From: Paenibacillus sp. FSL H8-0548 | Lineage (GTDB): Bacteria > Bacillota > Bacilli > Paenibacillales > Paenibacillaceae | Length of the DNA: 64,000 nt | Direction: 5' to 3' | Assembly: GCF_038630985.1 (NCBI RefSeq) | Contig: NZ_CP152049.1 | Coordinates: 2,561,501-2,625,500 of the forward strand | Shown: one piece after another, positions 9,814-17,898 of the stretch | Layout of the letters: the number at the start of each line of letters is the position of its first letter | Position numbering within the stretch: the stretch's first letter is position 1 | The notes under the pieces: model-generated | Databases searched by the model: none | Seen by the model: only the letters and a program-made list of their open reading frames with translations | What the model was told of the DNA's origin: nothing | Made by a program: the position numbers and the translations under genes

Positions 9814-10579
9814 TGATGAACCAAGAACTAGACAGGGCATTCGAAAAACATTGGAATCGTGGTCATCCGGACGGCACCATATCGAGACAGCCTCCAGCGG
9901 CGTGGAAGCTTTATCCTGGCTGCAGCAGAACGAAGCCCATTTACTAGTCACCGACATTAGAATGCCTGAGATTGGCGGGCTCGAATTGGTCGAGAGACTA
10001 AACGAAATGCCGCATCCGCCGGTTGTAGTCATTATTTCCGGGCATCCCGAATTCGACTATGCGCAAAAAGCGCTTCAGCTTGGTGTCGTCACCTATTTAT
10101 TAAAGCCCTTGGACAAGATTAAGCTGGTACAGGCGGTAGAAATGGCATTAAAGCGGGAAGAGGATATGAATCGGATCGAGAGGATGGAGAAGCTCTTTGA
10201 TCCGAAGCTGCTGGAAACCTTGCAGGAAGATAAACAGTATGGCATTCAGGTACAGGAAGCCCTTCGTTTTTTGGACGAGCATCTAGGTGAGCAGGTGTCG
10301 CTGCGTTCCGTTGCCGATCATTTGCATATGAATTCTAGTTATTTCAGTGTTCTGTTTAAGGAGCAGACAGGGCTAACATTCAGCGATTATTTGAGCAGGA
10401 GAAGAGTACAGCGGGCAAAGGAGCTGCTTGCAAATACACGATTCTCAGTTGCCGAAATCGCAGAGCAGGTTGGATACCAAACCGCAAAATATTTCGCGAA
10501 GGTGTTTCGGTCGTTTGAAGCTGTAAGTCCAGGTCAATATCGTCAAAGTATTTTAGATCCGGAGGAGACAATCCAATAA
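9791..10579 (+). CDS. YesN-type response regulator with AraC HTH
   Basis: Receiver domain at residues 1-120 with phospho-acceptor Asp55 (VTDIRMP), acidic pocket DDE near residue 10 and the conserved Lys in LLKPLDK. The AraC-type DNA-binding domain covers about residues 160-258. I start at GTG 9791, ten bases after GGAGGG, inside the kinase gene; a frame from 9767 adds eight residues without support. At 262 aa it lacks the long linker of many YesN proteins. It should activate the downstream importer operon (10691-13885). Confidence 0.9.
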   Translation: MKTILIVDDEPRTRQGIRKTLESWSSGRHHIETASSGVEALSWLQQNEAHLLVTDIRMPEIGGLELVERLNEMPHPPVVVIISGHPEFDYAQKALQLGVVTYLLKPLDKIKLVQAVEMALKREEDMNRIERMEKLFDPKLLETLQEDKQYGIQVQEALRFLDEHLGEQVSLRSVADHLHMNSSYFSVLFKEQTGLTFSDYLSRRRVQRAKELLANTRFSVAEIAEQVGYQTAKYFAKVFRSFEAVSPGQYRQSILDPEETIQ

Positions 10580-10608
10580 TAGTGGTATTACTCCCAATGG
10601 CTGTGTCC

Positions 10609-10655
10609 TTACGACGTTTGCAGGAACTTGTTACAATCTATTTAAAGCGATTGCA
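10609..10655 (+). promoter_or_regulatory. Promoter with overlapping cre-like site before the importer operon
   Basis: TTACGA (10609) and TACAAT (10632) are separated by 17 bases. Immediately downstream lies TTTAAAGCGATTGCA (10641-10655), one mismatch from the catabolite-responsive element consensus WTGNAANCGNWNNCW. This is the usual position for CcpA repression. Not tested beyond motif matching by eye. Confidence 0.5.
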
Positions 10656-10690
10656 TTTCGCTTACTACTGGAATAAAAGGGGATGTAAAC

Positions 10691-12016
10691 GTGTTCAACA
10701 AAAAAAGGGCAATACTGCTATTATCTATTTGTCTTGTACTGGTTGTTGCCGGCTGCGGTAAAAAAAGCAATGAAGGAACTGGCGGTACAAACGGCGAATC
10801 TGCCGGAGCCGGAGATAAGGTCACGATAAATTTCATGCATTTATGGCCGGAAGGTGTTTCCGCAGGACAAAACAAAATCGTCAATCAAATCATTACGGAG
10901 TATCAGGATGAGCACCCGAATGTGACGATCAAGCAAGAGGTTTTGGACAATGAGCAGTACAAGAATAAGCTGAAGGTGCTTTCCGCTTCTAATAAATTGC
11001 CGGATGTAGGCGTTACATGGGCAGCGGGATTTTTGCAGCCATATGTGGATGGCAAGCTGTTCACGCCAGTAGACGATTTATTAAGCGGTCAGCTTAATGG
11101 CAAGTTTGTATCTGGTACTACAGAGGCCTATGCCATTGACGGTAAAACGTATGCGCTTCCACTGGAATTCAACATCGCGCCGATTTACTACAATAAAGCC
11201 ATTTTCGAAAAATATAATTTGGAAGTTCCTCAAACCTATGAGCAGTTTAAAGCAGTTGTAAAAACATTGTCTGAGAATGGGATCGCTCCTATAGCGCTTG
11301 GCAATAAGGATCGTTGGACCGGTTCTCTCTGGTATATGTACCTGGCTGATCGGAATGCAGGACAACAAGCATTATCCAGTGCGATTACCGGCTCCGATTC
11401 ATTTAAAGAGGAAGGACTGCTGAAGGCTGCAACTGAAGTGCAAACGCTCGTCGACAGTAATGCATTCGTGAAAGGATTTAACGGCTTGTCGAACGAAGAG
11501 GCGAAGTCAGAGTTTCTAAACAGCAAAGCCGCAATGTACATGATGGGTACATGGGAGCTGCCGAACTTTACGACTAATGAAGATATACCGAAGGACTTCC
11601 GAGACAGCGTTGGTTTCTTCAAATTTCCAACAGTAGAGGGCGGAAAAGGTGACATTAACAGCTGGGTAGGCGGCCCGGGCGTCGGATTGTTTGTTGGCGA
11701 GAATTCCAAGGTCAAAGAAGAGTCGAAAGCATTCGTTGAGTATTTCGTTACCAAATGGGGAGAGCAATCTGTAACAGGAGCGGGAGTTATCCCTGCCACA
11801 AAGGTTGATACTTCAAGTATTGAACTGCCGCAGCTGTACATTGATCTCTTTAATGAAATGAATCAAGCAAGCAGTATTACTCTATTTGCAGATGTTCAAA
11901 TGCAAGCGAATGCTGCTGAAACACATCTCAACATGATCCAGGCTCTGTTCGGAAAAGCGACAACACCGGAGAAGTTCTCTGAAGAACACGACAAGGCTAT
12001 AGCTTCAGGAAAATAA
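10691..12016 (+). CDS. Carbohydrate ABC transporter, substrate-binding lipoprotein
   Basis: Extracellular family 1 binding protein of a CUT1 importer. The signal peptide ends in the lipobox VAGC, with Cys22 as the lipidated residue, followed by a flexible Gly/Ser-rich linker. The mature body (to residue 441) has the MalE-like two-lobe pattern, with LPDVGVTWAAGFLQPYVDGK near the N-terminus. The start is GTG 10691, preceded by AAAGGGGATG. It is the first gene of the importer, after the YesM/YesN genes. The substrate is probably an oligosaccharide but cannot be named. Confidence 0.9.
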   Translation: MFNKKRAILLLSICLVLVVAGCGKKSNEGTGGTNGESAGAGDKVTINFMHLWPEGVSAGQNKIVNQIITEYQDEHPNVTIKQEVLDNEQYKNKLKVLSASNKLPDVGVTWAAGFLQPYVDGKLFTPVDDLLSGQLNGKFVSGTTEAYAIDGKTYALPLEFNIAPIYYNKAIFEKYNLEVPQTYEQFKAVVKTLSENGIAPIALGNKDRWTGSLWYMYLADRNAGQQALSSAITGSDSFKEEGLLKAATEVQTLVDSNAFVKGFNGLSNEEAKSEFLNSKAAMYMMGTWELPNFTTNEDIPKDFRDSVGFFKFPTVEGGKGDINSWVGGPGVGLFVGENSKVKEESKAFVEYFVTKWGEQSVTGAGVIPATKVDTSSIELPQLYIDLFNEMNQASSITLFADVQMQANAAETHLNMIQALFGKATTPEKFSEEHDKAIASGK

Positions 12017-12034
12017 GATTTTTGTATGGGAAGT

Positions 12035-12072
12035 GGAAGACATATTCGTCTCAACATGCCGAATATGTCTTC
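12035..12072 (+). promoter_or_regulatory. Strong intergenic hairpin between binding-protein and permease genes
   Basis: A perfect 14-bp stem (GGAAGACATATTCG and its complement) with an 11-base loop lies 18 bases after the binding-protein stop. No T-tract follows. Such hairpins typically protect the upstream mRNA or reduce read-through, so that binding protein exceeds permease. Confidence 0.7.
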
Positions 12073-12108
12073 CAAATGATTACCTATAAAGGAAAGGAGC
12101 CGGCCCAA

Positions 12109-12990
12109 TTGGACAAAGTGCTTTCGAACAAAAAAATAATCGCACTATACGTGCTGCCGTCTCTGCTTCTTATTCTGGCCATCGTATATATTCCGATCGT
12201 GCTGACTGCATACTACGGTTTGAATGATTGGAATGGCATTGGCGCAATGACATTCGTTGGACTTGATAACTATATGGCCTTGTTTGTGGATGCAACATTC
12301 TGGAATAGCGCTGGGCATTCACTGCTGTTAGCTTTATTTTCAGGGATAAGCCTTATTCTTTATCTCGTTGTTGCCATGGTTTTGGCTGCTAAAATCAAAG
12401 GAGCTAATCTGTTTCGCAAAATTTATCTCATTCCAATGCTGTTGTCCTCTGTCGCGATTGCACAGTTATGGCTCAAAATTTATCATCCAACTAACGGCGT
12501 TTTGAATAGTGTTTTGGAATCGCTTGGTGTTGCAAACCCTCCCGCGTGGCTGGCAGAGTCCTCTCTCGTATTATATGCTCTGTTTATACCGATTCTTTGG
12601 CAATATGCGGGTTTCTATATTTTGATCTATTATGCGGCTCTAAAAAATATCCCGGCATCGCTCGAGGAAGCTGCAAAGATTGATGGGGCGAATGCGCTCC
12701 AAATCGCTTGGAAGATCAAACTTCCGCTCGTTATGGAAGTGATCAAAGTGACGATCGTTCTTGCCGTTGTCGGTTCGTTGAAATATTTCGATCTCATTTT
12801 TGTTATGACAGACGGCGGTCCTAATGGTTCGAGTGAAGTGATGGCATCCTACATGTATCACCAGGCGTTCCGGGCATACGATTTTGGCTACGGAAGCGCG
12901 ATTGGTTTCTTCCTGCTAGTCATCTGTCTGGCTGTTACTTGGGTCATTCGCAAATTAACCGCCACGAAGGATACGATTCAATACTCGTAA
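12109..12990 (+). CDS. CUT1 ABC transporter permease (MalF/UgpA type)
   Basis: Inner-membrane permease with six predicted helices, beginning with a helix at about residues 10-32. The cytoplasmic EAA loop, EEAAKIDGANALQIAWKIKL, that docks on the ATPase is present in the C-terminal third. I use TTG 12109, nine bases after AAAGGAG. The frame is open upstream to 12022, but that extension would translate through the perfect hairpin at 12035-12072, which argues against it. It pairs with the next permease. Confidence 0.88.
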   Translation: MDKVLSNKKIIALYVLPSLLLILAIVYIPIVLTAYYGLNDWNGIGAMTFVGLDNYMALFVDATFWNSAGHSLLLALFSGISLILYLVVAMVLAAKIKGANLFRKIYLIPMLLSSVAIAQLWLKIYHPTNGVLNSVLESLGVANPPAWLAESSLVLYALFIPILWQYAGFYILIYYAALKNIPASLEEAAKIDGANALQIAWKIKLPLVMEVIKVTIVLAVVGSLKYFDLIFVMTDGGPNGSSEVMASYMYHQAFRAYDFGYGSAIGFFLLVICLAVTWVIRKLTATKDTIQYS

Positions 12991-13003
12991 GGAGGAACGC
13001 TTC

Positions 13004-13885
13004 ATGTTTTCTATAAATACTAGGAATAGGCATGGAATAGCTGAATCAAAGGCAGGGATTGTCTCGAAGCTGGGCTATACCTTACTATATGCTGTATTGA
13101 TTGCGGTTGCTGCTATGCAGTTGTTCCCGCTTGTATGGCTGCTGTTTTTCTCTCTAAAAAACAATCAAGAGGTATTTAATCTTCCTCCCTTATCACTGCC
13201 GATGAATCCTCGCTGGGAAAACTATGCGAAGGTATGGAGTTCAGGAAATATTGATGTTTATTTTTTTAACAGCGTTTGGATTACAGTTGCGGCTACGCTA
13301 TTAACCGTCGTATTGGGAAGCTTGGTCACCTATGCGGTGACAAGGATGAAATGGAAGGGCAGTTCCTTCGTACTCGGTTTATTTATGGTGGCGATGATGA
13401 TTCCTGTTCATTCTACACTTATTCCGCTATTTAGCCTTTTTAGCAAGGTAGGATTAACGGACCATCCGTTGTCGTTGATTTTAACGTACGTGGCATTTAA
13501 TATGCCGATTACGATTATGATCCTGCTCGGTTTTTATTATGCACTGCCGAAAGAGGTTGAAGAGGCAGCTATCATAGACGGTTGTTCGGTCAATCGTATG
13601 TTCATACAAATTGTGTTTCCAATGACCAGCTCGGTGATCGCTACAACAGCGATTATTAATATGATTTATAATTGGAATGAATTTATATTCGTCAACACGT
13701 TTATAAGCTCGGATAATTATAAGACGTTGACCGTTGGCGTGCAAAATTTCATTGGGCAATATACGACGGACTGGGGCGCGATCGGCGCAACACTTATGAT
13801 TAGCATCCTGCCGATCTTGATTACGTTCCTCTTCCTTAGCAATCGAATTGTCGAAGGTATCGCTGCGGGTTCGGTAAAGGGATAA
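13004..13885 (+). CDS. CUT1 ABC transporter permease (MalG/UgpE type)
   Basis: Second permease of the importer, 293 aa, six helices, with EAA loop EEAAIIDGCSVNRMFIQIVF and the family C-terminus ending in AAGSVKG. Strong ribosome site AAGGAGG before ATG 13004, 13 bases after the first permease. No ATPase gene follows, as is usual for Firmicute CUT1 systems that share an MsmX-like ATPase. The gene is followed by a terminator. Confidence 0.9.
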   Translation: MFSINTRNRHGIAESKAGIVSKLGYTLLYAVLIAVAAMQLFPLVWLLFFSLKNNQEVFNLPPLSLPMNPRWENYAKVWSSGNIDVYFFNSVWITVAATLLTVVLGSLVTYAVTRMKWKGSSFVLGLFMVAMMIPVHSTLIPLFSLFSKVGLTDHPLSLILTYVAFNMPITIMILLGFYYALPKEVEEAAIIDGCSVNRMFIQIVFPMTSSVIATTAIINMIYNWNEFIFVNTFISSDNYKTLTVGVQNFIGQYTTDWGAIGATLMISILPILITFLFLSNRIVEGIAAGSVKG

Positions 13886-13921
13886 AAAGTTATTGGGAAA
13901 TTTTATGCGAAAGAGCGGATA

Positions 13922-13963
13922 GAAAAGCTGGTTAGGGGGGAATTCTCCGTAATCAGCTTTTTT
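13922..13963 (+). terminator. Intrinsic terminator after the importer operon
   Basis: AAAGCTGGTTA pairs with TAATCAGCTTT (one wobble) and is followed by a T run. Confidence 0.75.
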
Positions 13964-14262
13964 CGTTGTGTCCAATGACAGCTTAAAGTCTGAGGATTTA
14001 TTCGTTCCTTAATATACTGGACGTTTACGCGCGGGAAATCATATTGCTGTATTTGTTCTAACGGAACTCACGGGTCTTATTTTGCCGAAAACATCTTTTT
14101 TTCGAGTGTAACGGAAATGAGTGACCTTATTTGGTCTTTTTCTGTGGGATTGGACATTTTATTCACACATAGTTGCGCTGGATTCCGTTACATTTTCATA
14201 TGTTGATTATTTTTGAGAATAGCGTCCGTGATTTCCGTTAAAAGATCGTTGATGAGCTGCAT

Positions 14263-14505
14263 TCACTTCGGTAGCCGAAAAGTACGATATCTTAGAGACC
14301 CACTTGCCACATCAATCCTATTTTTCTTTACAAGCTCCAGCAAAATAGTTCTAGTATGTCGATCGGTGAGCTGCAGATGAGTGGAAAGCTCTTGTGGTGT
14401 GAAAGGACGCATTAGTCTGCGACCAAAGCGCACTGTTTCTGATTCCGCCCAGTTCAGCTCGCCAGGCAATGTAGTTGATAAAAACTTCCCAACAAATGCG
14501 AGCAC
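14263..14505 (-). pseudogene. Truncated copy 1 of the nuclease-like gene (3' end only)
   Basis: Minus-strand open frame of 80 codons nearly identical to the C-terminus of the protein at 15387-16028. It opens only at a chance GTG within the duplicated piece and has no ribosome site or upstream domain. It is a by-product of the tandem duplication. Confidence 0.8.
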
Positions 14506-14824
14506 CAGCGTAAGAGTGATTTTGTTCTTATGTCAAATGACAGCTTAAAGTCTGAGGATTTATTCGTTCCTTAATATACTGGACGTTTACGCGCGGGAAA
14601 TCACACTGCTGTATTTGTTCTAACGGAACTCACGGGTCTTATTTTGCCCAAAACAGCTTTTTTCCGAGTGTAACGGAAATGAGTGACCTTATTTGGTCTT
14701 TTTCTGTGGGATTGGACATTTTGTTCACACATAGTTGCGCTGGGTTCCGTTACATTTTCATCTGTTGATTATCTTTGAGAATAGCGTCCGTGATTTCCGT
14801 TAAAAGATCGTTGATGAGCTGCAT

Positions 14825-15067
14825 TCACTTCGGTAGCCGAAAAGTACGGTATCTTAGAGACCCACTCGCCACATCAATCCTATTTTTCTTTACAAGCTCC
14901 AGCAAAATAGTTCTAGTATGTCGATCGGTGAGCTGCAGATGAGTGGAAAGCTCTTGTGGCGTGAAAGGACGCATTAGTCTGCGGCCAAAGCGTAAGGTTT
15001 CTGATTCCGCCCAGTTCAGCTCGCCAGGCAATGTAGTTGATAAAAACTTCCCAACAAATGCGAGCAC
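14825..15067 (-). pseudogene. Truncated copy 2 of the nuclease-like gene (3' end only)
   Basis: Second 80-codon fragment, closer to the intact gene than copy 1 (it shares the SETLRFG reading where copy 1 has SETVRFG). No expression signals. The open frame has survived in both fragments, consistent with recent duplication. Confidence 0.8.
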
Positions 15068-15182
15068 CAGCGTAAGAGTGATTTTGTTCTTGTGTCCAAT
15101 GACAGCTTAAAGTCTGAAGAACTATGAGCTCCTTAATATACTGGACGATTGCGCGCGGGAAATCATACTGCTGTATTTGTTC

Positions 15183-15364
15183 TAACGGAACTCACGGGTC
15201 TTATTTTGCCGAAAACATCTTTTTTTCGAGTGTAACGGAAATGAGTGACCTTATTTGGTCTTTTTCTGTGGGATTGGACATTTTGTTCACACATAGTTGC
15301 GCTGGGTTCCGTTACATTTTCATATGTTGATTATCTTTGAGAATAGCGTCCGTGATTTCCGTTA
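15183..15364. repeat. Nested inverted repeat in the non-coding part of each unit
   Basis: Outer arms TAACGGAACTCACGG (15183) and CCGTGATTTCCGTTA (15350) match at 13 of 15 positions; inner arms GTAACGGAA (15232) and TTCCGTTAC (15307) match perfectly. The same arrangement recurs one and two periods upstream. It could fold as a large cruciform or RNA structure. Confidence 0.7.
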
Positions 15365-15386
15365 AAAAATCGTTGATGAGCTGCAT

Positions 15387-16028
15387 TCACTTCGGTAGCC
15401 GAAAAGTACGGTATCTTAGAGACCCACTCGCCACATCAATCCTATTTTTCTTTACAAGCTCCAGCAAAATAGTTCTAGTATGTCGATCGGTGAGCTGCAG
15501 ATGAGTGGAAAGCTCTTGTGGCGTGAAAGGACGCATTAGTCTTCGGCCAAAGCGCAAGGTTTCTGATTCCGCCCAGTTCAGCTCGCCAGGCAATGTAGTT
15601 GATAAAAACTTCCCAACAAATGCGAGCACCAGCTGCTTACAGACTCCAGGATCGTCTTTAATTGAAAGATAAGCAATGGGAAGAAATATCCAATCATCAA
15701 GCACAAGCAGTGCTTGCTTCATGCATAGATCTTTAAAGCGACTGACTTCGATATCCCTGGCATGAGACCGGTATCCGTGAATTTCGATACAGCCCTTTGC
15801 TCCGCCTGGCCGATAGGCAAGATCAAGGTAGCGGTATCCGTTGTTAAAATCGCGAACCTCATGCTCGGGATACAAATGATCCAGATTTCCTACTGCTGGA
15901 TACCAGATCGAACGTAGAAATTCTACGGTTCCATGTCCCAAGCCATTCTGCAGAAGCTCCCTGACTCTTGGGTTTTTCTCTCGGGTAATATGATTTTCAA
16001 GCCATAGATCATAAGTATGTTCGAACAA
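15387..16028 (-). CDS. Hypothetical protein, possible PD-(D/E)XK-like domain plus C-terminal HTH
   Basis: 213 aa, no signal peptide or membrane helix. The central part, RYLDLAYRP then CIEIHGY with a later WIFLPIAYLSIKDDP, resembles a restriction-endonuclease fold core (Asp, then Glu-X-His in place of Glu-X-Lys); this is inference from pattern only. The last 80 residues, PQELSTHLQLTDRHTRTILL in the middle, look like a winged helix. I recall similar multi-copy proteins in Paenibacillus, sometimes labelled regulators. Its 3' end has been duplicated twice downstream. An intergenic palindromic element lies upstream at 16058. Real gene likely; function unknown. Confidence 0.7.
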   Translation of the reverse strand: MFEHTYDLWLENHITREKNPRVRELLQNGLGHGTVEFLRSIWYPAVGNLDHLYPEHEVRDFNNGYRYLDLAYRPGGAKGCIEIHGYRSHARDIEVSRFKDLCMKQALLVLDDWIFLPIAYLSIKDDPGVCKQLVLAFVGKFLSTTLPGELNWAESETLRFGRRLMRPFTPQELSTHLQLTDRHTRTILLELVKKNRIDVASGSLRYRTFRLPK

Positions 16029-16057
16029 GCTAATTCCTCACTTTCTATTCGCAGTTA

Positions 16058-16158
16058 CAAGGTGAAACGGCTGTCGCTGTCCTTTGGCGGCGCTAGCGCG
16101 TTTCATTCCGGAGAAATATAGAGAAGGTATGGCGAAATGATCTACTTTCCTATATTTT
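16058..16158 (-). repeat. Palindromic intergenic element, copy in reverse orientation
   Basis: About 100 bases matching, on the minus strand, the elements at 21874, 25741 and 25839. It has an AT-rich hairpin (AAATATAG...CTATATTT arms) followed by a GAAACG...CGTTTC hairpin. On the minus strand it directly follows the T-tract of the terminator at 16160-16217. Confidence 0.85.
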
Positions 16159-16159
16159 G

Positions 16160-16217
16160 AAAAAAAAAAGCCGCTTTAATACGAAAATACTCTTACGAGC
16201 ATTCGTATTAAAGCGGC
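16160..16217 (-). terminator. Minus-strand intrinsic terminator of a decayed gene
   Basis: A perfect 16-bp stem, GCCGCTTTAATACGAA with its complement, followed on the minus strand by ten T. No intact minus-strand gene precedes it; it fits the pseudogene at 16246-16505. Confidence 0.85.
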
Positions 16218-16245
16218 ATGTGCTTCACGACCAACTTTGATACTA

Positions 16246-16505
16246 CTAGTATATCGTGGAACTGATCCATTCGGCAATACTCTCCATTATATTAATCATC
16301 TCTGGCGCGTCGAAATCTTATTTTTTCGGCAGAGCTGTTGATCAGAAATGGATCGTTTCCAAAAAGGAAGAAGAGCGGCTATCTGATCTTCTATCCAATC
16401 CGTGGGTAACAGTGAATATGGCTTCCCATTATCCAGATATTATGCTAAACTTGCGCCAAGAACTCGTAGTGGTACGAGAATAGTTGCAATATTATCCAGA
16501 ATAGC
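16246..16505 (-). pseudogene. Decayed minus-strand gene fragment, identity unknown
   Basis: Reading the minus strand gives protein-like stretches: MVAILDNIATILVPLRVLG, an in-frame TAA, then YLDNGKPYSLLPTDWIEDQI and further residues, and, after a one-frame change near 16318, DFDAPEMINIMESIAEWISS ending at a TAG (16246-16248). A perfect terminator follows. The pattern is that of a gene with at least one stop and one frameshift. An overlapping plus-strand frame (16256-16483) is treated as a shadow. I do not recognise the family. Confidence 0.45.
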
Positions 16506-16573
16506 AACCATGCAGTAAGCTCGTGATGTACAGCGTCTAAATGAATAAAGCATACAATGGAGGTTATGTAATA

Positions 16574-17728
16574 ATGACAAGGTTACAAGAGCGTTTAACC
16601 CCTTTGCTTAAGGAATGGGTCGACAAAGGACCCGCCGGATGTGCTTGCACGGTGGTCATAGACGGAGAAGTGTTGTATCAGGAGCGCTTTGGATATGCAG
16701 ATTTGGAAAAGAAAACAAAAATAGAACCAGATACCATCTATCGAATTTATTCCATGACCAAAGTCGTCACCTGTGTAGCTGCCCTCATGCTGTATGAAAA
16801 GGGACTTTTTTTATTGGATGATCCACTGGAACAATATTTGCCGGAGTTTAAAAATCCTCTGGTCTATCGGTATAACGAAATTGGCGAAAGAACTACATCG
16901 CCAGCGTCCGCATCCATACGGGTCAAAGATTTGTTCACAATGACTTCAGGGCTTACTTACGGTGGAGACAACTTGGAGACCGAACAGCTGACACGTGCAA
17001 TTATGGAAAATGCCGCTGAAACGTTGGACATGCGCGCTTTATCGAAAGCGCTTGCAGCCATTCCGCTTGCGTTCGATCCGGGTACACACTGGAAATATGG
17101 TACAAGCCACGATGTCCTTGCCGCTTTGGTCGAAGTGCTGTCCGGTGAGACATTCGGGGAATTTCTAAAAAAAGAGCTGTTCGGTCCTTTAGGAATGGAC
17201 GATACCTCATTCCATATTTCTGAAGATAAGCGTGATAGACTTTGTACGATGTATAACCGCACGGAGGAAGGCATCCTGACTCCAAACTTCATCATGGATG
17301 CGACGTATCAGCCAGGGTGCAGGTATGAGAGCGGTGGAGCCGGCCTTCTGTCAACGATCAGGGATTACAGCCGATTTGCGCAGGCATTAGCAAGAGGCGG
17401 CGAGTTGGATGGTACCCGGATTTTAAGCAGAAAAACGGTGGAGCTGATGGCAATGAATCATTTAGAGCCACAGCAGCTTAAAGATTACAATTGGCCGCAA
17501 CAGAAAGGTTATGGCTATGGGTTGGGGGTCCGTGTTATGACGAATCCCGCAGAGGGGGGGAATAATGGATCAATAGGCGAATTTGGCTGGGCTGGTCTAG
17601 CTGGATCATGGGTATTGATCGATCCTCAGGAGCAGCTTTCCGTAGTTTACATGCAGCAGATGCTGCCAAGTCTCGAGCCCTACATTCATCCTCGTATGCG
17701 TGCTGTCATTTATGGTTCTTTAGAATAG
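16574..17728 (+). CDS. Beta-lactamase family serine hydrolase (class C-like esterase)
   Basis: Cytoplasmic serine hydrolase of 384 aa with the SxxK motif SMTK at residues 60-63 (nucleophile Ser60, Lys63) and Tyr175 in the KYGTS segment taking the YxN position. The C-terminal FGWAGLAGS replaces the KTG box, as in family VIII carboxylesterases. No signal peptide, which argues against a periplasm-type beta-lactamase role. I chose ATG 16574 because TGGAGG lies ten bases upstream; a longer frame from 16541 has no ribosome site. It stands alone, with a terminator after it. Substrate unknown; an ester or amide side-chain hydrolase is likely. Confidence 0.87.
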   Translation: MTRLQERLTPLLKEWVDKGPAGCACTVVIDGEVLYQERFGYADLEKKTKIEPDTIYRIYSMTKVVTCVAALMLYEKGLFLLDDPLEQYLPEFKNPLVYRYNEIGERTTSPASASIRVKDLFTMTSGLTYGGDNLETEQLTRAIMENAAETLDMRALSKALAAIPLAFDPGTHWKYGTSHDVLAALVEVLSGETFGEFLKKELFGPLGMDDTSFHISEDKRDRLCTMYNRTEEGILTPNFIMDATYQPGCRYESGGAGLLSTIRDYSRFAQALARGGELDGTRILSRKTVELMAMNHLEPQQLKDYNWPQQKGYGYGLGVRVMTNPAEGGNNGSIGEFGWAGLAGSWVLIDPQEQLSVVYMQQMLPSLEPYIHPRMRAVIYGSLE

Positions 17729-17741
17729 ATCATTGCTTGGC

Positions 17742-17776
17742 AAGATCTGCAGATTGATGCTGCAGGTCTTTTTTTT
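17742..17776 (+). terminator. Intrinsic terminator after the serine hydrolase
   Basis: AGATCTGCAG and CTGCAGGTCT pair (one wobble) over a 7-base loop, followed by eight T. Confidence 0.82.
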
Positions 17777-17794
17777 GTTTAAAAAATCATGGAT

Positions 17795-17814
17795 TCCATG
17801 TAATTGTACATGGA
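17795..17814. promoter_or_regulatory. Inverted repeat upstream of the AraC sensor gene
   Basis: TCCATGTA and TACATGGA flank four bases, about 85 bases before the start of the sensor-regulator gene. A further TGTACA lies at about 17825. It could be an operator; no regulator can be assigned. Confidence 0.4.
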
Positions 17815-17898
17815 GGTTCATTTTGTACATATGAAGCTCCCTTATGGTTCGTGCTATGATAGTATGTACAAAAAGTAAAGTGATTTGGGGGAATGGTA

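Larger units (their letters stand above)
13967..15633 (-). repeat. Three-fold tandem repeat, 562-bp period
   Basis: Units begin at 13967, 14529 and 15091; the shared string GACAGCTTAAAG recurs at 13977, 14539 and 15101, exactly 562 bases apart. Each unit holds about 290 bases of non-coding sequence with nested inverted repeats, plus the last 80 codons (minus strand) of the gene at 15387-16028. Units one and two end with the same 19-base junction (GTAAGAGTGATTTTGTTCT) where unit three continues into the intact gene. Copies differ by a small number of substitutions. This is a partial-gene tandem duplication. Confidence 0.93.

Noticed and set aside
11236..11841. Minus-strand frame of 201 codons inside the binding-protein gene
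   Set aside because: Antisense shadow; the plus-strand lipoprotein is clear.
13967..15633. Regular tandem repeats as a possible CRISPR array
   Set aside because: The period is 562 bases and the units are near-identical throughout, with coding content. There are no short repeats with variable spacers and no cas genes.
16256..16483. Plus-strand open frame of 75 codons
   Set aside because: No ribosome site, and the minus strand of the same stretch reads as a decayed gene with its own terminator. The plus frame is most likely its shadow.
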